Assembly: GCA_034432635.1 (NCBI GenBank)
Contig: DAOUBK010000034.1
Location: forward strand, 124,001 to 188,000
DNA: 64,000 bases
Direction of reading: 5' to 3'
Origin: Roseiflexus sp034432635
GTDB taxonomy: Bacteria; Chloroflexota; Chloroflexia; Chloroflexales; Roseiflexaceae
The notes under the pieces: generated by a model
What the model was told of the DNA's origin: nothing
Database searches by the model: none
Seen by the model: only the letters and a program-made list of their open reading frames with translations
In this document: one piece after another, positions 8,891 to 17,558 of the stretch
Layout: every line of letters begins with the position of its first letter
How positions within the stretch are numbered: the stretch's first letter is position 1
Program-made: the position numbers and the translations under genes

Positions 8891-9457
8891 TCAATCGGAC
8901 ACATCGCCGGTTGACTGAAGCAACTGCCGTAGATACACAAACGCCGAGACCGCAAAGGGCACCATCGCTGCATACAACGCAGGACGACCACTTCGCGGAC
9001 CATCAGCGATGTAGAGCAACATTGCCAGCGTCAGCGCCAGCGTGGTTGCCTTCCCGGCGGGATGCGCCGTTGCGATGATCTGTCGCCGACGGTAGATCAG
9101 TAACCCGCCTATCACGATGGCGACATCGCGCCCCACAATCAGCATCGTCGCCCACCATGGAAAGCCACGTACCCGCGAGAGCGTCACAGCCGTTGCATCG
9201 ATCATCACCTTATCGGCAACCGGATCGAGCAGTTTTCCCAGCGGCGACACTTCATGCCGTCGGCGCGCGATCACGCCGTCAACCGCATCGGTGAACATCG
9301 CCGCACCAAGGATACCCAGCGCGCGCCAGCGTTGTTCCGGGCGTTGCATGGCATGCAGCGCCGCCGGCAACATTAGCAGACGCGCAAGCGTCAGCAGATT
9401 GGCAGGGTAGAGCGCTTCACGCAGATTGAATGCATGGCGCAAACGTGTAGGCTTCAT
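8891..9457 (-). CDS. CDP-alcohol phosphatidyltransferase (PgsA/Cls-like)
   Basis: Membrane enzyme of 188 aa that transfers a phosphatidyl group from CDP-diacylglycerol to an alcohol. The class signature D-x2-DG-x2-AR-x8-G-x3-D-x3-D is visible as TDAVDGVIARRRHEVSPLG followed by LLDPVADK. Several hydrophobic helices follow. The acceptor (glycerol phosphate most likely) cannot be fixed from sequence. The ATG at 9457 overlaps the preceding stop by one base (TGATG), a translational-coupling arrangement; longer ORF versions run into the upstream gene. Confidence 0.88.
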   Translation of the reverse strand: MKPTRLRHAFNLREALYPANLLTLARLLMLPAALHAMQRPEQRWRALGILGAAMFTDAVDGVIARRRHEVSPLGKLLDPVADKVMIDATAVTLSRVRGFPWWATMLIVGRDVAIVIGGLLIYRRRQIIATAHPAGKATTLALTLAMLLYIADGPRSGRPALYAAMVPFAVSAFVYLRQLLQSTGDVSD

Positions 9458-10176
9458 CAGTACGACGGCGGAGGTCCATATCCCGGCGGCGGACCGTAGA
9501 CGCCGGGAGCGGCATAGACCGGTTGCTGTGGCGGGAAGATGCGCTGCATCACCTGACCAATTGCGTGTCCTATTACGCAATTTGCATAGAACCCGGTAAA
9601 GAGAGCGCCGACACCACAGGCGATCAATCCCAGACTGGCGGCCAGTGCCGCCAGGATGTTCACAACCAGAATCATCAGGAACGATCCGATATGACGGCGC
9701 AGGGTCGCAACCACCTCACCAAACTTGAACGCCTCACCGAACGAGTCGGTTGCCAGGTAATGCATAGCTGCCGACAGCCCGGCGCCGGCGCACACCAGCG
9801 TTGCGATCAAGATGAGCGGAATGAGACACAGAGCGAGCAGACCGACGATCGCAGCGCCCGCATCTGACTCTCCTCCCACTGCAGTAATTGCAACTACCAG
9901 GAACGCGAAGATGCCAACGATCACAATAACCGGGAGCAGATACACGATCTGGATGATCAGTACGAAGAAACCCCGTCCCAGCAGATCACCAAACTCGCCC
10001 CACGCCGGCAATGGACGCGGATTGCCGCGCGCCACATTCTGCGCCACGCGATAGGAGTACCCCAGGATAGCGATCGCTCCCAACAACGGTACTAATTGAA
10101 CGAGACCACCGATCAGCACCTTGGTGATCCATTGTTCGTCTTCGGTCGCAAAGCTGAACGCCTTGCCGATCTCCAT
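9457..10176 (-). CDS. DUF4013 family membrane protein
   Basis: Polytopic membrane protein of 239 aa with about five hydrophobic segments. The DUF4013 hallmark is near the N-terminus (KVLIGGLVQLVP, then RNVARGNPRPLPAWGEFGD in variant form). It ends in a Pro/Gly/Tyr-rich tail (PPPGYGPPPSY). Function unknown. The ATG at 10176 follows AGAGGAGAA at good spacing. It is paralogous to the next gene upstream, 16 bases away, which suggests a paired complex or tandem duplication. Confidence 0.85.
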   Translation of the reverse strand: MEIGKAFSFATEDEQWITKVLIGGLVQLVPLLGAIAILGYSYRVAQNVARGNPRPLPAWGEFGDLLGRGFFVLIIQIVYLLPVIVIVGIFAFLVVAITAVGGESDAGAAIVGLLALCLIPLILIATLVCAGAGLSAAMHYLATDSFGEAFKFGEVVATLRRHIGSFLMILVVNILAALAASLGLIACGVGALFTGFYANCVIGHAIGQVMQRIFPPQQPVYAAPGVYGPPPGYGPPPSY

Positions 10177-10192
10177 CGTTCGTTCTCCTCTT

Positions 10193-10921
10193 CTACACCA
10201 CTTCACTTACACGAGACAGTCCGCGCCGTTCGAGTTCGCGTTCCGCAGCAACATAGATCTGGACTACGATGAGATGCGCATAGAGCAGTGCACTCAACGT
10301 CAACCAGATCAGCAGCATTACAATGAGCAACGTACCGGGAATGGTCAAACGACTGGCAGCCAGGAATGTGAGCGCGCCAAGCGCAATCGCCGGAAGGTAG
10401 GCAGGCAGCGACACCAGGCGTGCGCGAAGATAGACTGCGCGCGCTCCAGGGCGCAGCGCCTCGCGCATGGTGCGCATGCTCATTGCGTGCTCCGGCGAAG
10501 CGTCCTGCACGTAGATCAGACGCCCCACCATCGAAACGCTGCTCATAAAGACGAACGTCAGATAAAGCACGAGAATGGCGCCGAGCACTGCGAACAACTG
10601 ACTGGCAAACCCGGGCGCGCTGCTCAACACGGCTGAAAATGCAACACAAAAAAAGAGAACGCCTGCGATCATGAGTGGCATCACGTAGAACAGAAAATCG
10701 ATGATCCAGGCGAACATGCCCATCAACCAGCGTGTTGACCAGTCGAACCAGTGAGGCAGGGGTGTGGCATACCCTTTGCGGGTATTATCGGTATACTCAA
10801 CAATCCACCCGCCGGCAAATGGCGCACCGACCAGCGACATCAGGAGCGCACCGCCGATCAGCACCTTGCGCCACCAGAGCGGGTCACTGTGAATGGTTCG
10901 GATGGCAGTGCGAAGATCCAT
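10193..10921 (-). CDS. DUF4013 family membrane protein (second copy)
   Basis: Membrane protein of 242 aa, a diverged tandem paralogue of its downstream neighbour. It opens with LWWRKVLIGGALLMSLVG and has the DUF4013 pattern KGYATPLPHWFDW. Several hydrophobic helices follow. Function unknown. It follows cinA by 39 bases in the T-box-led run. Confidence 0.82.
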   Translation of the reverse strand: MDLRTAIRTIHSDPLWWRKVLIGGALLMSLVGAPFAGGWIVEYTDNTRKGYATPLPHWFDWSTRWLMGMFAWIIDFLFYVMPLMIAGVLFFCVAFSAVLSSAPGFASQLFAVLGAILVLYLTFVFMSSVSMVGRLIYVQDASPEHAMSMRTMREALRPGARAVYLRARLVSLPAYLPAIALGALTFLAASRLTIPGTLLIVMLLIWLTLSALLYAHLIVVQIYVAAERELERRGLSRVSEVV

Positions 10922-10960
10922 GCAGTTTCGCGAAAGGAAGTAAAGGCAACCGCTAGTTCC

Positions 10961-12136
10961 CTACACACGCGACAGATGCTGGCGCAACGCATCCAGCGCC
11001 ACGGTACCGGCAAAGTCCCAGACATCGTCACTGCGCATATCGAAGCGGCGTCGCCATTCATCGACCCCGCCAGCATGCGCGATTGCCACACATACTGTTG
11101 CAAAGCCATCAGACGCAATCGAGCCGGATGGTTGCAATGCCAACCCAATGTCGGTGCGCCAGCGATAACGCACATCAACAGCGCCGGTGCGGGCAAGACT
11201 CTGCGCTGCATCATCATCAGCCGGAATGTCGGCTGGATGAATGATGACCCCACGCAAGCCTTCGAGCGCTGCCTTGCTCAATACACGGTAGAGCGGCGCT
11301 GTAGCCGAACCTTCGTACAGTGCAAGCGTCTTCCCATGCTCGCGGAGCATTCGGGCGACGGTCTGATCCAGCCGTTCATCACCAAGCAGATGCGAACCAA
11401 GACGCTCACGAATGGCCGCTTCGACCTGCGCGATCATGGTTTCTGCGGCTGCGCGACTGCCGGCTTTGGCGCCGATACGCAATTCATATTGGGCACGCTT
11501 GGCAGAAATGCCGAGCGTCGGATTCGTCTGCGCCATTAGGTCGGCAAGCCGCTCGCCGATAACGCTCTCGCCAAGACCGACGGCGTGAAGTGTGCGCACC
11601 AGGATGATGCCGGTTTCACCGCGCTCGTCGCGCAGGTACGGCAGAATGGCGTTCTCCCACAGGTAGCGCATCTCGGAAGGAACGCCGGGTAAGACGATGA
11701 CGGTACCGCGTGAATCCTCGACAATAAAGGCGGGGGCAGTGCCGCGCGGATTGTCGACAATCCGTGCCCCTTCGGGAACATACGCCTGCCGACGGTTGCT
11801 CTCCGGCATAGACCGACCGAAGGCACGGAAACGCGCTTCGATCTGTTCGAGCAGATGCTGGTGGAAAATCAGCGGTCGTTGCAGGGCGCGCGCCACCGCC
11901 TCACGGGTCACATCATCGACTGTTGGACCAAGCCCGCCAGTACAGATGACCAGATCAGCGCGACTGAGCGCTTCGTCAATAGCTGCAGCGATGCGCATTT
12001 CATTGTCGCCGACGACCGACTTGCGAAACAGGTCGATGCCAATCGACGCCAGTTGTCGTGCCAGATAGGCGCTGTTGGTATCGACCGTCTCACCGAGCAG
12101 CAACTCCGAACCGATCGCCAGGATCTCAGCGTTCAT
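10961..12136 (-). CDS. cinA: CinA-like competence/damage-inducible protein (nucleotide-binding, amidohydrolase C-terminus)
   Basis: A 391-aa protein. The N-terminal MoaB/MogA-like MoCF domain shows ILAIGSELLLGETVDTN and the motif TGGLGPTVDDVTREA. The C-terminal CinA domain begins around residue 240; its usual SCTGG-type active-site stretch is poorly conserved (LALYEGSATAPLYRVLS), so deamidase activity on nicotinamide mononucleotide may be lost. The start overlaps the stop of the small membrane-protein gene by ATGA, showing coupling. Confidence 0.9.
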   Translation of the reverse strand: MNAEILAIGSELLLGETVDTNSAYLARQLASIGIDLFRKSVVGDNEMRIAAAIDEALSRADLVICTGGLGPTVDDVTREAVARALQRPLIFHQHLLEQIEARFRAFGRSMPESNRRQAYVPEGARIVDNPRGTAPAFIVEDSRGTVIVLPGVPSEMRYLWENAILPYLRDERGETGIILVRTLHAVGLGESVIGERLADLMAQTNPTLGISAKRAQYELRIGAKAGSRAAAETMIAQVEAAIRERLGSHLLGDERLDQTVARMLREHGKTLALYEGSATAPLYRVLSKAALEGLRGVIIHPADIPADDDAAQSLARTGAVDVRYRWRTDIGLALQPSGSIASDGFATVCVAIAHAGGVDEWRRRFDMRSDDVWDFAGTVALDALRQHLSRV

Positions 12137-12378
12137 ACGACGCTCCCCAGCAGATTGGACTGAGCCGGTTCGGCGTGCGCAGCACCTGAGGCCCGTCGCC
12201 GACGTACATCAGCCCACATGTCCTGTTCGCAGGCTTCCATCGCCTGGCGACCGGCAGCGATTGCGCCGCGCACCCGTGCAGCCAGAGCCTCGACTCCGCC
12301 AAAGCGCGACGTTCCAATTGCGACAGCAACCGCACCAATGGCCACACCGACAGCAAAGCCGATCACAAACCGCTTCAT
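12133..12378 (-). CDS. Small single-pass membrane protein
   Basis: An 81-aa protein with one N-terminal hydrophobic helix (MKRFVIGFAVGVAIGAVAVA) and a basic/Ala-rich soluble tail with QAMEACEQDMWADVRRRR. It resembles YtxH-type small proteins only in outline; family not recognised. The start at 12378 has a GGGGGAT ribosome site and sits 16 bases after thrS. The stop overlaps cinA by four bases. Confidence 0.7.
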   Translation of the reverse strand: MKRFVIGFAVGVAIGAVAVAIGTSRFGGVEALAARVRGAIAAGRQAMEACEQDMWADVRRRRASGAAHAEPAQSNLLGSVV

Positions 12379-12394
12379 CGATGATCCCCCGTTG

Positions 12395-14182
12395 CTATGC
12401 CTTTGCCTCGATTTCAGCCCGGGCACGTTCAATGAACGCCGCAACCGGCATTGCGCCAAGGTCCTCGCCGGATCGGGTTCGTACTGCAACGGCGCCAGCG
12501 CGCTGTTCTCTGTCGCCGATTATAAGCATATACGGTATCTTCTGCAACTGCGCCTGTCGGATCTTGGCTTGCATGCGATCCTTGCTCAGATCGACCTCGA
12601 CCCGTAACTGAGCCGCGGTCAACTGACGGCCGACCTCAGCAGCATACGCGCTGTGTCGCTCGTCGGAGATGGGGATGACAATCGCCTGAACCGGCGCGAG
12701 CCAGAGTGGGAAAGCGCCGGCGTAATGCTCTATCAGAACCCCCAGAAAACGCTCAGTCGACCCGGTTACGGCGCGGTGCAGCACCACCGGTGTGCGCGGT
12801 TGCCCATCCTCGGCGATATACTCAAGTCCCAAACGGCGCGGTTGAATAAAGTCCACCTGAATGGTCGACAGTTGCCACTCGCGGCCCAGCACATCGCGCG
12901 CCAGAAAATCGGCTTTCGGACCGTAGATCGCCGCTTCGCCAGGCGCTTCCTCATACTCAACATTGTAATGGTCGAGCGCCGTGCGCAGCGCATGCTCCGC
13001 CAGGTCCCAGGCATCGTCGTCGGTGATATACTTGCCGCCTGCGCCGCGCAACGAAAGGCGCACCCGATAATCGGTGAAACGATACGTCTCGAGCACTTCA
13101 CGGATGAGACGCAGCGCCAGTCCGAATTCCTCTTCGATCTGATCAGGTCGGCAAAAAATGTGACAGTCATCCTGTGTCAGCGCCCGCACCCGCGTCAAAC
13201 CGGTGAGCGTTCCGCGATCCTCATAGCGGTAGAGTGTCGCAAATTCTGCGAAACGGAGCGGCAGATCACGGTACGAATGGATCCCCATCTCTTTGTAGAG
13301 AGTCATATGACTGGGGCAGTTCATCGGTTTGAGCCGATAGATATGCTCCTCATCCTCGACCATCGGCGGGAACATGTTTTCGCGGTATGCGTCGTAGTGA
13401 CCGGATTTCTTGTAGAGCGTCTCCCTGACGATATGCCCGGTCCAGACATGCTGATACCCGTAGCGCGTCTGCACCTCGCGCACGTATGCCTCCATGAGGT
13501 AGCGCAACATTTCACCCTTGGGCGTGAAGAGCGGCAGACCGGGTCCGATATCATCGGAGAAGTAGAACAGTCCCAACTCTTTCCCGATTCGACGGTGATC
13601 ACGCCGTTTTGCCTCTTCAAGGCGGTGCAGGTAGGCATCGAGTTCTTCTTTGCTGTTCCAGGCAGTACCGTAGATTCGTTGCAGCATGGGCCGGTTCGAG
13701 TCGCCACGCCAGTAGGCACCGGCTACGCTCATCAGTTTGAAGGCATCTGGCGGTATCTGCCCGGTATGTTCAAGGTGCGGACCCCGGCAGAGATCCTCGA
13801 ATGTGTCGTGCTTATACGTCGAAATAACTGTGCCTGACCCGCTCTGTTCGCCATACTCATCCTGACCGTGCAGCAATCCTTCGATCAACTCCAGTTTGTA
13901 CGGTTGATCACGGAAGAGTGATCGTGCTTCATCAGGATCGACAATCCGGTAGACAAATGGATGTCTGCCGGCGATAATGCGGCGCATCCGCTGCTCGATC
14001 TCCTCCAGATCATCGGGTGTCAGCGGGCGCGGCAGATCGAAATCGTAGTAGAACCCATCCTCGATGGGCGGACCAATGGCGATTTTGCCTTCGGGAAAGA
14101 TTTCGAGCACGGCCTGTGCCATCACGTGTGCAGCAGAGTGGCGCAATCGGTAGTATGGATCTGTTTCTGGTTTGACTGGCAT
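12395..14182 (-). CDS. thrS: Threonyl-tRNA synthetase (TGS-less)
   Basis: Class II synthetase charging tRNA-Thr, 595 aa. It starts directly with the SAD editing domain (HSAAHVMAQAV, with the metal-type HxxxH). The catalytic core follows with motif 1-3 stretches (NCPSHMTLYK, RFAEFATLYRYEDRGTLTGL, TGSTERFLGVLIEHYAG) and then the anticodon-binding domain. The N-terminal TGS domain of the E. coli enzyme is absent, as in several Chloroflexota. The ATG at 14182 is preferred over 14209 because AGG lies 8 bases before it and it avoids overlap. Expression is probably set by the T-box further upstream. Confidence 0.97.
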   Translation of the reverse strand: MPVKPETDPYYRLRHSAAHVMAQAVLEIFPEGKIAIGPPIEDGFYYDFDLPRPLTPDDLEEIEQRMRRIIAGRHPFVYRIVDPDEARSLFRDQPYKLELIEGLLHGQDEYGEQSGSGTVISTYKHDTFEDLCRGPHLEHTGQIPPDAFKLMSVAGAYWRGDSNRPMLQRIYGTAWNSKEELDAYLHRLEEAKRRDHRRIGKELGLFYFSDDIGPGLPLFTPKGEMLRYLMEAYVREVQTRYGYQHVWTGHIVRETLYKKSGHYDAYRENMFPPMVEDEEHIYRLKPMNCPSHMTLYKEMGIHSYRDLPLRFAEFATLYRYEDRGTLTGLTRVRALTQDDCHIFCRPDQIEEEFGLALRLIREVLETYRFTDYRVRLSLRGAGGKYITDDDAWDLAEHALRTALDHYNVEYEEAPGEAAIYGPKADFLARDVLGREWQLSTIQVDFIQPRRLGLEYIAEDGQPRTPVVLHRAVTGSTERFLGVLIEHYAGAFPLWLAPVQAIVIPISDERHSAYAAEVGRQLTAAQLRVEVDLSKDRMQAKIRQAQLQKIPYMLIIGDREQRAGAVAVRTRSGEDLGAMPVAAFIERARAEIEAKA

Positions 14183-14195
14183 ACGCAAAACCTCG

Positions 14196-14783
14196 TTATC
14201 GTCGTGCATCGATTAACGTGACAACCAATGTACCGGGGATAATCCGCAAATCGGTAATTCGACGCCCCTGAGCTTCAATCTGGTCGTTCAACTGCTGCTC
14301 AAGGGGCGCCAGCAGTGCGTCGAGGGCGACGAGACGACCAAGCGGACCGTCGAGACGTGGATTGAGCACGATGAGTCGACCATTCTGGATAGCCAGCCCC
14401 ATACGCGCTGTGCCGTCGAGACCGAAGGCGCGGACATCAACTTCCACGCCATCGGCGACAAAACGGAGGTTTGCCTGTTCAATCGGCGCAAGCAGATCGA
14501 TATGCGCCTGGAGATAGGTATTTGCCTCTTGTTCGGTAATCCGCACCTCGCCGGCAGGGAACGCAGCGACCAGCGTTGGCAGAACGCCGGTTTCTGCCGC
14601 AGAAGTGCCGGTGTCGAGTTGGAGCGCGGTTTGTTCGCCGATCATGCGGCTGAGGGACGGACGTAACCAGAACAGGTATATCGCCGCAAACGCCACCAGC
14701 AACCAGATGAGCACCACACTCCATCCCAGGCAGCAAAGGCCGCGCCGCGGGCGCGCTTGAAATCGTGTCGAGCGAGAGCGCAT
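14196..14783 (-). CDS. Membrane-anchored protein of unknown function, first gene after the Thr T-box
   Basis: A 195-aa protein with a short basic cytoplasmic N-terminus, one transmembrane helix (WSVVLIWLLVAFAAIYLFWL) and an exported domain of about 150 aa. The exported part resembles the DUF2993/LmeA style (repeating beta strands, ending PGTLVVTLIDARR), but no family can be fixed. The ATG at 14783 has GAGA 6 bases before it; ATG 14789 is the alternative. It lies between the T-box terminator and thrS, so threonine-tRNA status should control it too. Confidence 0.7.
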   Translation of the reverse strand: MRSRSTRFQARPRRGLCCLGWSVVLIWLLVAFAAIYLFWLRPSLSRMIGEQTALQLDTGTSAAETGVLPTLVAAFPAGEVRITEQEANTYLQAHIDLLAPIEQANLRFVADGVEVDVRAFGLDGTARMGLAIQNGRLIVLNPRLDGPLGRLVALDALLAPLEQQLNDQIEAQGRRITDLRIIPGTLVVTLIDARR

Positions 14784-14797
14784 TGTCATTCTCGAAT

Positions 14798-15101
14798 AAA
14801 AAAACCCCTCATCCCCTGATTGATGGGACGAAGGGTCGCTTCGTGGTTCCACCCATGTTCAGAACAACGTTGCAATGCTGCGTTCCTGCATACTGCAACG
14901 TGTTCCCTCGTGATCGCTGTATCGGGCGAACCCGCGCTTCCATACTTGTCGTGGACGTTCAGGAAACGGCTCAGAGGGGGTTTTCGCTGCGCCTCTCGCC
15001 GGATGCACTCACAGTCATCGGCGCACCCTCCCTGAAGGCGGTCTCGCAGCTACTCGTCCTCGTCAACGCAACTAGATAATCTGTCGATGTACCTCATATG
15101 C
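14798..15101 (-). ncRNA. T-box riboswitch leader (threonine)
   Basis: Read on the minus strand, the leader holds a stem-I start AGGACGAGTAG, the GGGTGCGCC/GATGACTGTGAG region and the T-box core GGGTGGAACCACG (14854-14842). It ends in a 12-bp terminator stem (14836-14825 with 14815-14804, two G-U pairs) and seven U. Uncharged tRNA would favour antitermination. A plausible specifier is ACC (Thr) at 14981-14979 in the 3' part of stem I; this codon assignment is inference, supported by thrS downstream. The first controlled gene is the membrane protein at 14196-14783, not thrS itself. Confidence 0.9.
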
Positions 15102-15107
15102 CACGCC

Positions 15108-15136
15108 ATGGTACACGAGCAGGGGGTGCATGTCAA
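15108..15136 (-). promoter_or_regulatory. Promoter of the T-box/thrS operon
   Basis: TTGACA (15136-15131), a 17-bp spacer and TACCAT (15113-15108). The start would fall near 15101, right at the beginning of the T-box leader. Confidence 0.7.
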
Positions 15137-15159
15137 GGACGTTCGTACAGGTGTGCATT

Positions 15160-17442
15160 CTATGGGCGTCGAATGGCATCAATCAACGTCTGGGTCGCCG
15201 GCGGAGATGGAGGGGTTATCAGGCTGACAATGATGATCGTGACTAGTGCGGCGACCATGCCAAAGATACCGGTTGCAGGACCAGAAATACCAAAAAAGTT
15301 CGCGGATGGACTCAACAGGTTGATGACGATTGCACCGGCGACGACAAGCAGACCGGTGAGCATGCCGGCAATCGCACCCTGACGATTGGCACGTCGCCAG
15401 AAGATGCCGAGCGTCAGCGCCGGGAACAGCGTTGCCGCTGCGATGGAAAATGCCCACGCAACCAGTTCGACAATAATGCCTAGCTGGCGGAGCGCCGTAA
15501 GCGCAGCCAGCACTGCCGTCAGGAAGAGCGCGACACGACCGATCACCAGTAATGTGCGCGCCGGCGCGTGCCGATTCAGCGACTGATAGATGTCGAGCGC
15601 CACCGACGATGTAATGACGATCAACAACCCATCGGCAGTGCTCAGCGCTGCTGCCAGCCCACCAACAATCACCAGCGCAGCAACGGCGCCGGGGAGCCCA
15701 ACGATTTCAGGTGTCGAGACGACGACCAGGTCGGGGCTGATTTTCAACTCGTTGTACTGCAAAATACCGTCAATCGATATGGGGGTGACTGCACGCCCGC
15801 TCAACTCATCGATCTGAATGCGCCCATCACCGTTCGCATCGACAAATTGCAGCGCCCCGCTTTCCAGCAGACTCTTCGCCCATCCCGGTACGGTCGCCGC
15901 CGACTGCCCTTCGAGCGTTGTCAGATCGGTAATGCTCAACAGGCCCGCATTCCCCCAGTTTACCGCCCACTGCGGCAGTGAACGCACCGACTGACCAACG
16001 ACGTGCGCAAGGACTTCCCAGCGCGAAAAGGCGGCATACGCCGGGATCGTCAGATAGACCAGCGCAATAAACAGAAGCGCCCAGCTTACACTACGCCGGG
16101 CATGGATCACCGATGGCGTCGTATAGAATCGCACCAGGATATGGGGCAGACCGGCAGTGCCGCACATCAGACAAAACGCCAGCGCCAGAAACTGCCAGGC
16201 TGACCAGTCGTTGAACGGTTCGGCGTATGATTGTGGAATATTCTGTACCGATTCAAGATCTGCAATCACATCGAAGGCGGCGCCATACATGATCTGCGGC
16301 AGGGCAATTCCCGTATCTCTGAGCGATAGCAGTGCGGCAGGGATCAGATAGGTCGCCACAATGACGATTGCCTGGATAACCTGCGTCCATGTGACCGCCT
16401 TCATTCCCCCCAGGTAGGAGCAAAACAGCACTGCGCCGAGACCGATTGCGACGCCGAACAGATAATTGACGCCGAGGAAACGACCCATAATCAGACCGAT
16501 CCCGGACACCTGCGCCGTCAGATAGGTGAACGAAACAATGACCGTGACGATAGCAGCGACCAGACGAGCCACAGTTGAGGCATAGCGCGCGCCGATGAAC
16601 TCAGGAATAGTGTGCTGTCCGAACTTACGCAGATAGGGCGCCAGCAGCAGTGCCAGCAACACATATCCGCCGGTCCAACCGATGATGTACGCCAGCCCTT
16701 CATAGCCCAGCATCCAGAGCGTACCGGCAAGCGAAATAAAGGTCGCCGCGCTCATCCAATCCGCACTGATCGCCAGACCATTGAACAATGCCGGAATGCG
16801 TCGCCCCGCCACATAGTACGCTTCCAGGTCTCGTGCGCGGCTGCGGATGCCGATTGCAGCATAGACCACAATCGTCAGGATGATCAGTCCCCAGCCAATG
16901 ATGGTCACCGGCAGGCGAAACATCACATCGACAATGACAATCAATACACCGCCGCCAATCACGAGCGCCACCGGTAATACCGTATCGGCGACCGGCGGGG
17001 AAGGAGCGACCTGACGCCCCCCCATCTGGCGATCACGGCGTGTCATTATTGCGGTGTAAAGGGCAGCCAGGATCAGGAAAAGGATCGGAGCGCCCTGTGC
17101 AGTGAGAAAGTAGGACAACGGAAAGCCGGTCAATACCCGTATCCGGCTCAATTCAGCCGCAAACAGGGTCGGTAAAAACACGCTCCCGCCCCACACCAGC
17201 AGCAAGATGCGGATCAGACGTATATTCGCCGACCAGTAGGCAGTCTGTACTGCACGGGGGAGACTCGCAGTTTTCGGGGTTTCGATGATCGTCACCGCTG
17301 GCACGGAAGGCTGCTCAGATTGACGGCGCGGCATGTACGGCGGCGACGGTGTGCGGGGGCGATCCTCGTCGCGGCGTTCGAGTTGTGGAAACAGCAACGT
17401 CAGGAGCAGCAGCGCGATAGAGACCATCGCGAGCCAGAACAT
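15160..17442 (-). CDS. Sodium:solute symporter (acetate/VC_2705-type) with fused DUF4212 domain
   Basis: A 760-aa polytopic transporter. Residues about 70-135 match the DUF4212 small-subunit type (GFPLSYFLTAQG). From about residue 150 an SSF domain runs with YYVAGRRIPALFNGLAISADWMS and the sodium-site region. An EF-hand-like loop DANGDGRIQIDE (near residue 533) lies in an extracellular insert. In relatives the DUF4212 unit is a separate small gene, so this is a fusion. Likely substrate is a short monocarboxylate such as acetate, by family. The ATG at 17442 has a poor ribosome site. An in-frame CTG at 17472, with AGGAGG six bases upstream, would add MNWTGLLVGV and looks better. Confidence 0.88.
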   Translation of the reverse strand: MFWLAMVSIALLLLTLLFPQLERRDEDRPRTPSPPYMPRRQSEQPSVPAVTIIETPKTASLPRAVQTAYWSANIRLIRILLLVWGGSVFLPTLFAAELSRIRVLTGFPLSYFLTAQGAPILFLILAALYTAIMTRRDRQMGGRQVAPSPPVADTVLPVALVIGGGVLIVIVDVMFRLPVTIIGWGLIILTIVVYAAIGIRSRARDLEAYYVAGRRIPALFNGLAISADWMSAATFISLAGTLWMLGYEGLAYIIGWTGGYVLLALLLAPYLRKFGQHTIPEFIGARYASTVARLVAAIVTVIVSFTYLTAQVSGIGLIMGRFLGVNYLFGVAIGLGAVLFCSYLGGMKAVTWTQVIQAIVIVATYLIPAALLSLRDTGIALPQIMYGAAFDVIADLESVQNIPQSYAEPFNDWSAWQFLALAFCLMCGTAGLPHILVRFYTTPSVIHARRSVSWALLFIALVYLTIPAYAAFSRWEVLAHVVGQSVRSLPQWAVNWGNAGLLSITDLTTLEGQSAATVPGWAKSLLESGALQFVDANGDGRIQIDELSGRAVTPISIDGILQYNELKISPDLVVVSTPEIVGLPGAVAALVIVGGLAAALSTADGLLIVITSSVALDIYQSLNRHAPARTLLVIGRVALFLTAVLAALTALRQLGIIVELVAWAFSIAAATLFPALTLGIFWRRANRQGAIAGMLTGLLVVAGAIVINLLSPSANFFGISGPATGIFGMVAALVTIIIVSLITPPSPPATQTLIDAIRRP

Positions 17443-17500
17443 GACTCCAACCAGCAGACCGGTCCAGTTCAGCGTGCGCCTCCTGCCCTACCAGGTTCGA

Positions 17501-17516
17501 ACAGGTGAACACCTGT
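17501..17516. promoter_or_regulatory. Palindrome upstream of the symporter
   Basis: ACAGGTGAACACCTGT has 7-bp perfect arms around AA. It lies 29 bases before the likely CTG start of the symporter and is a candidate operator; the regulator is unknown. Confidence 0.4.
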
Positions 17517-17558
17517 ATGTTCGGCTTCTCCAATACCACAAATGACCCTGCACCCGGT

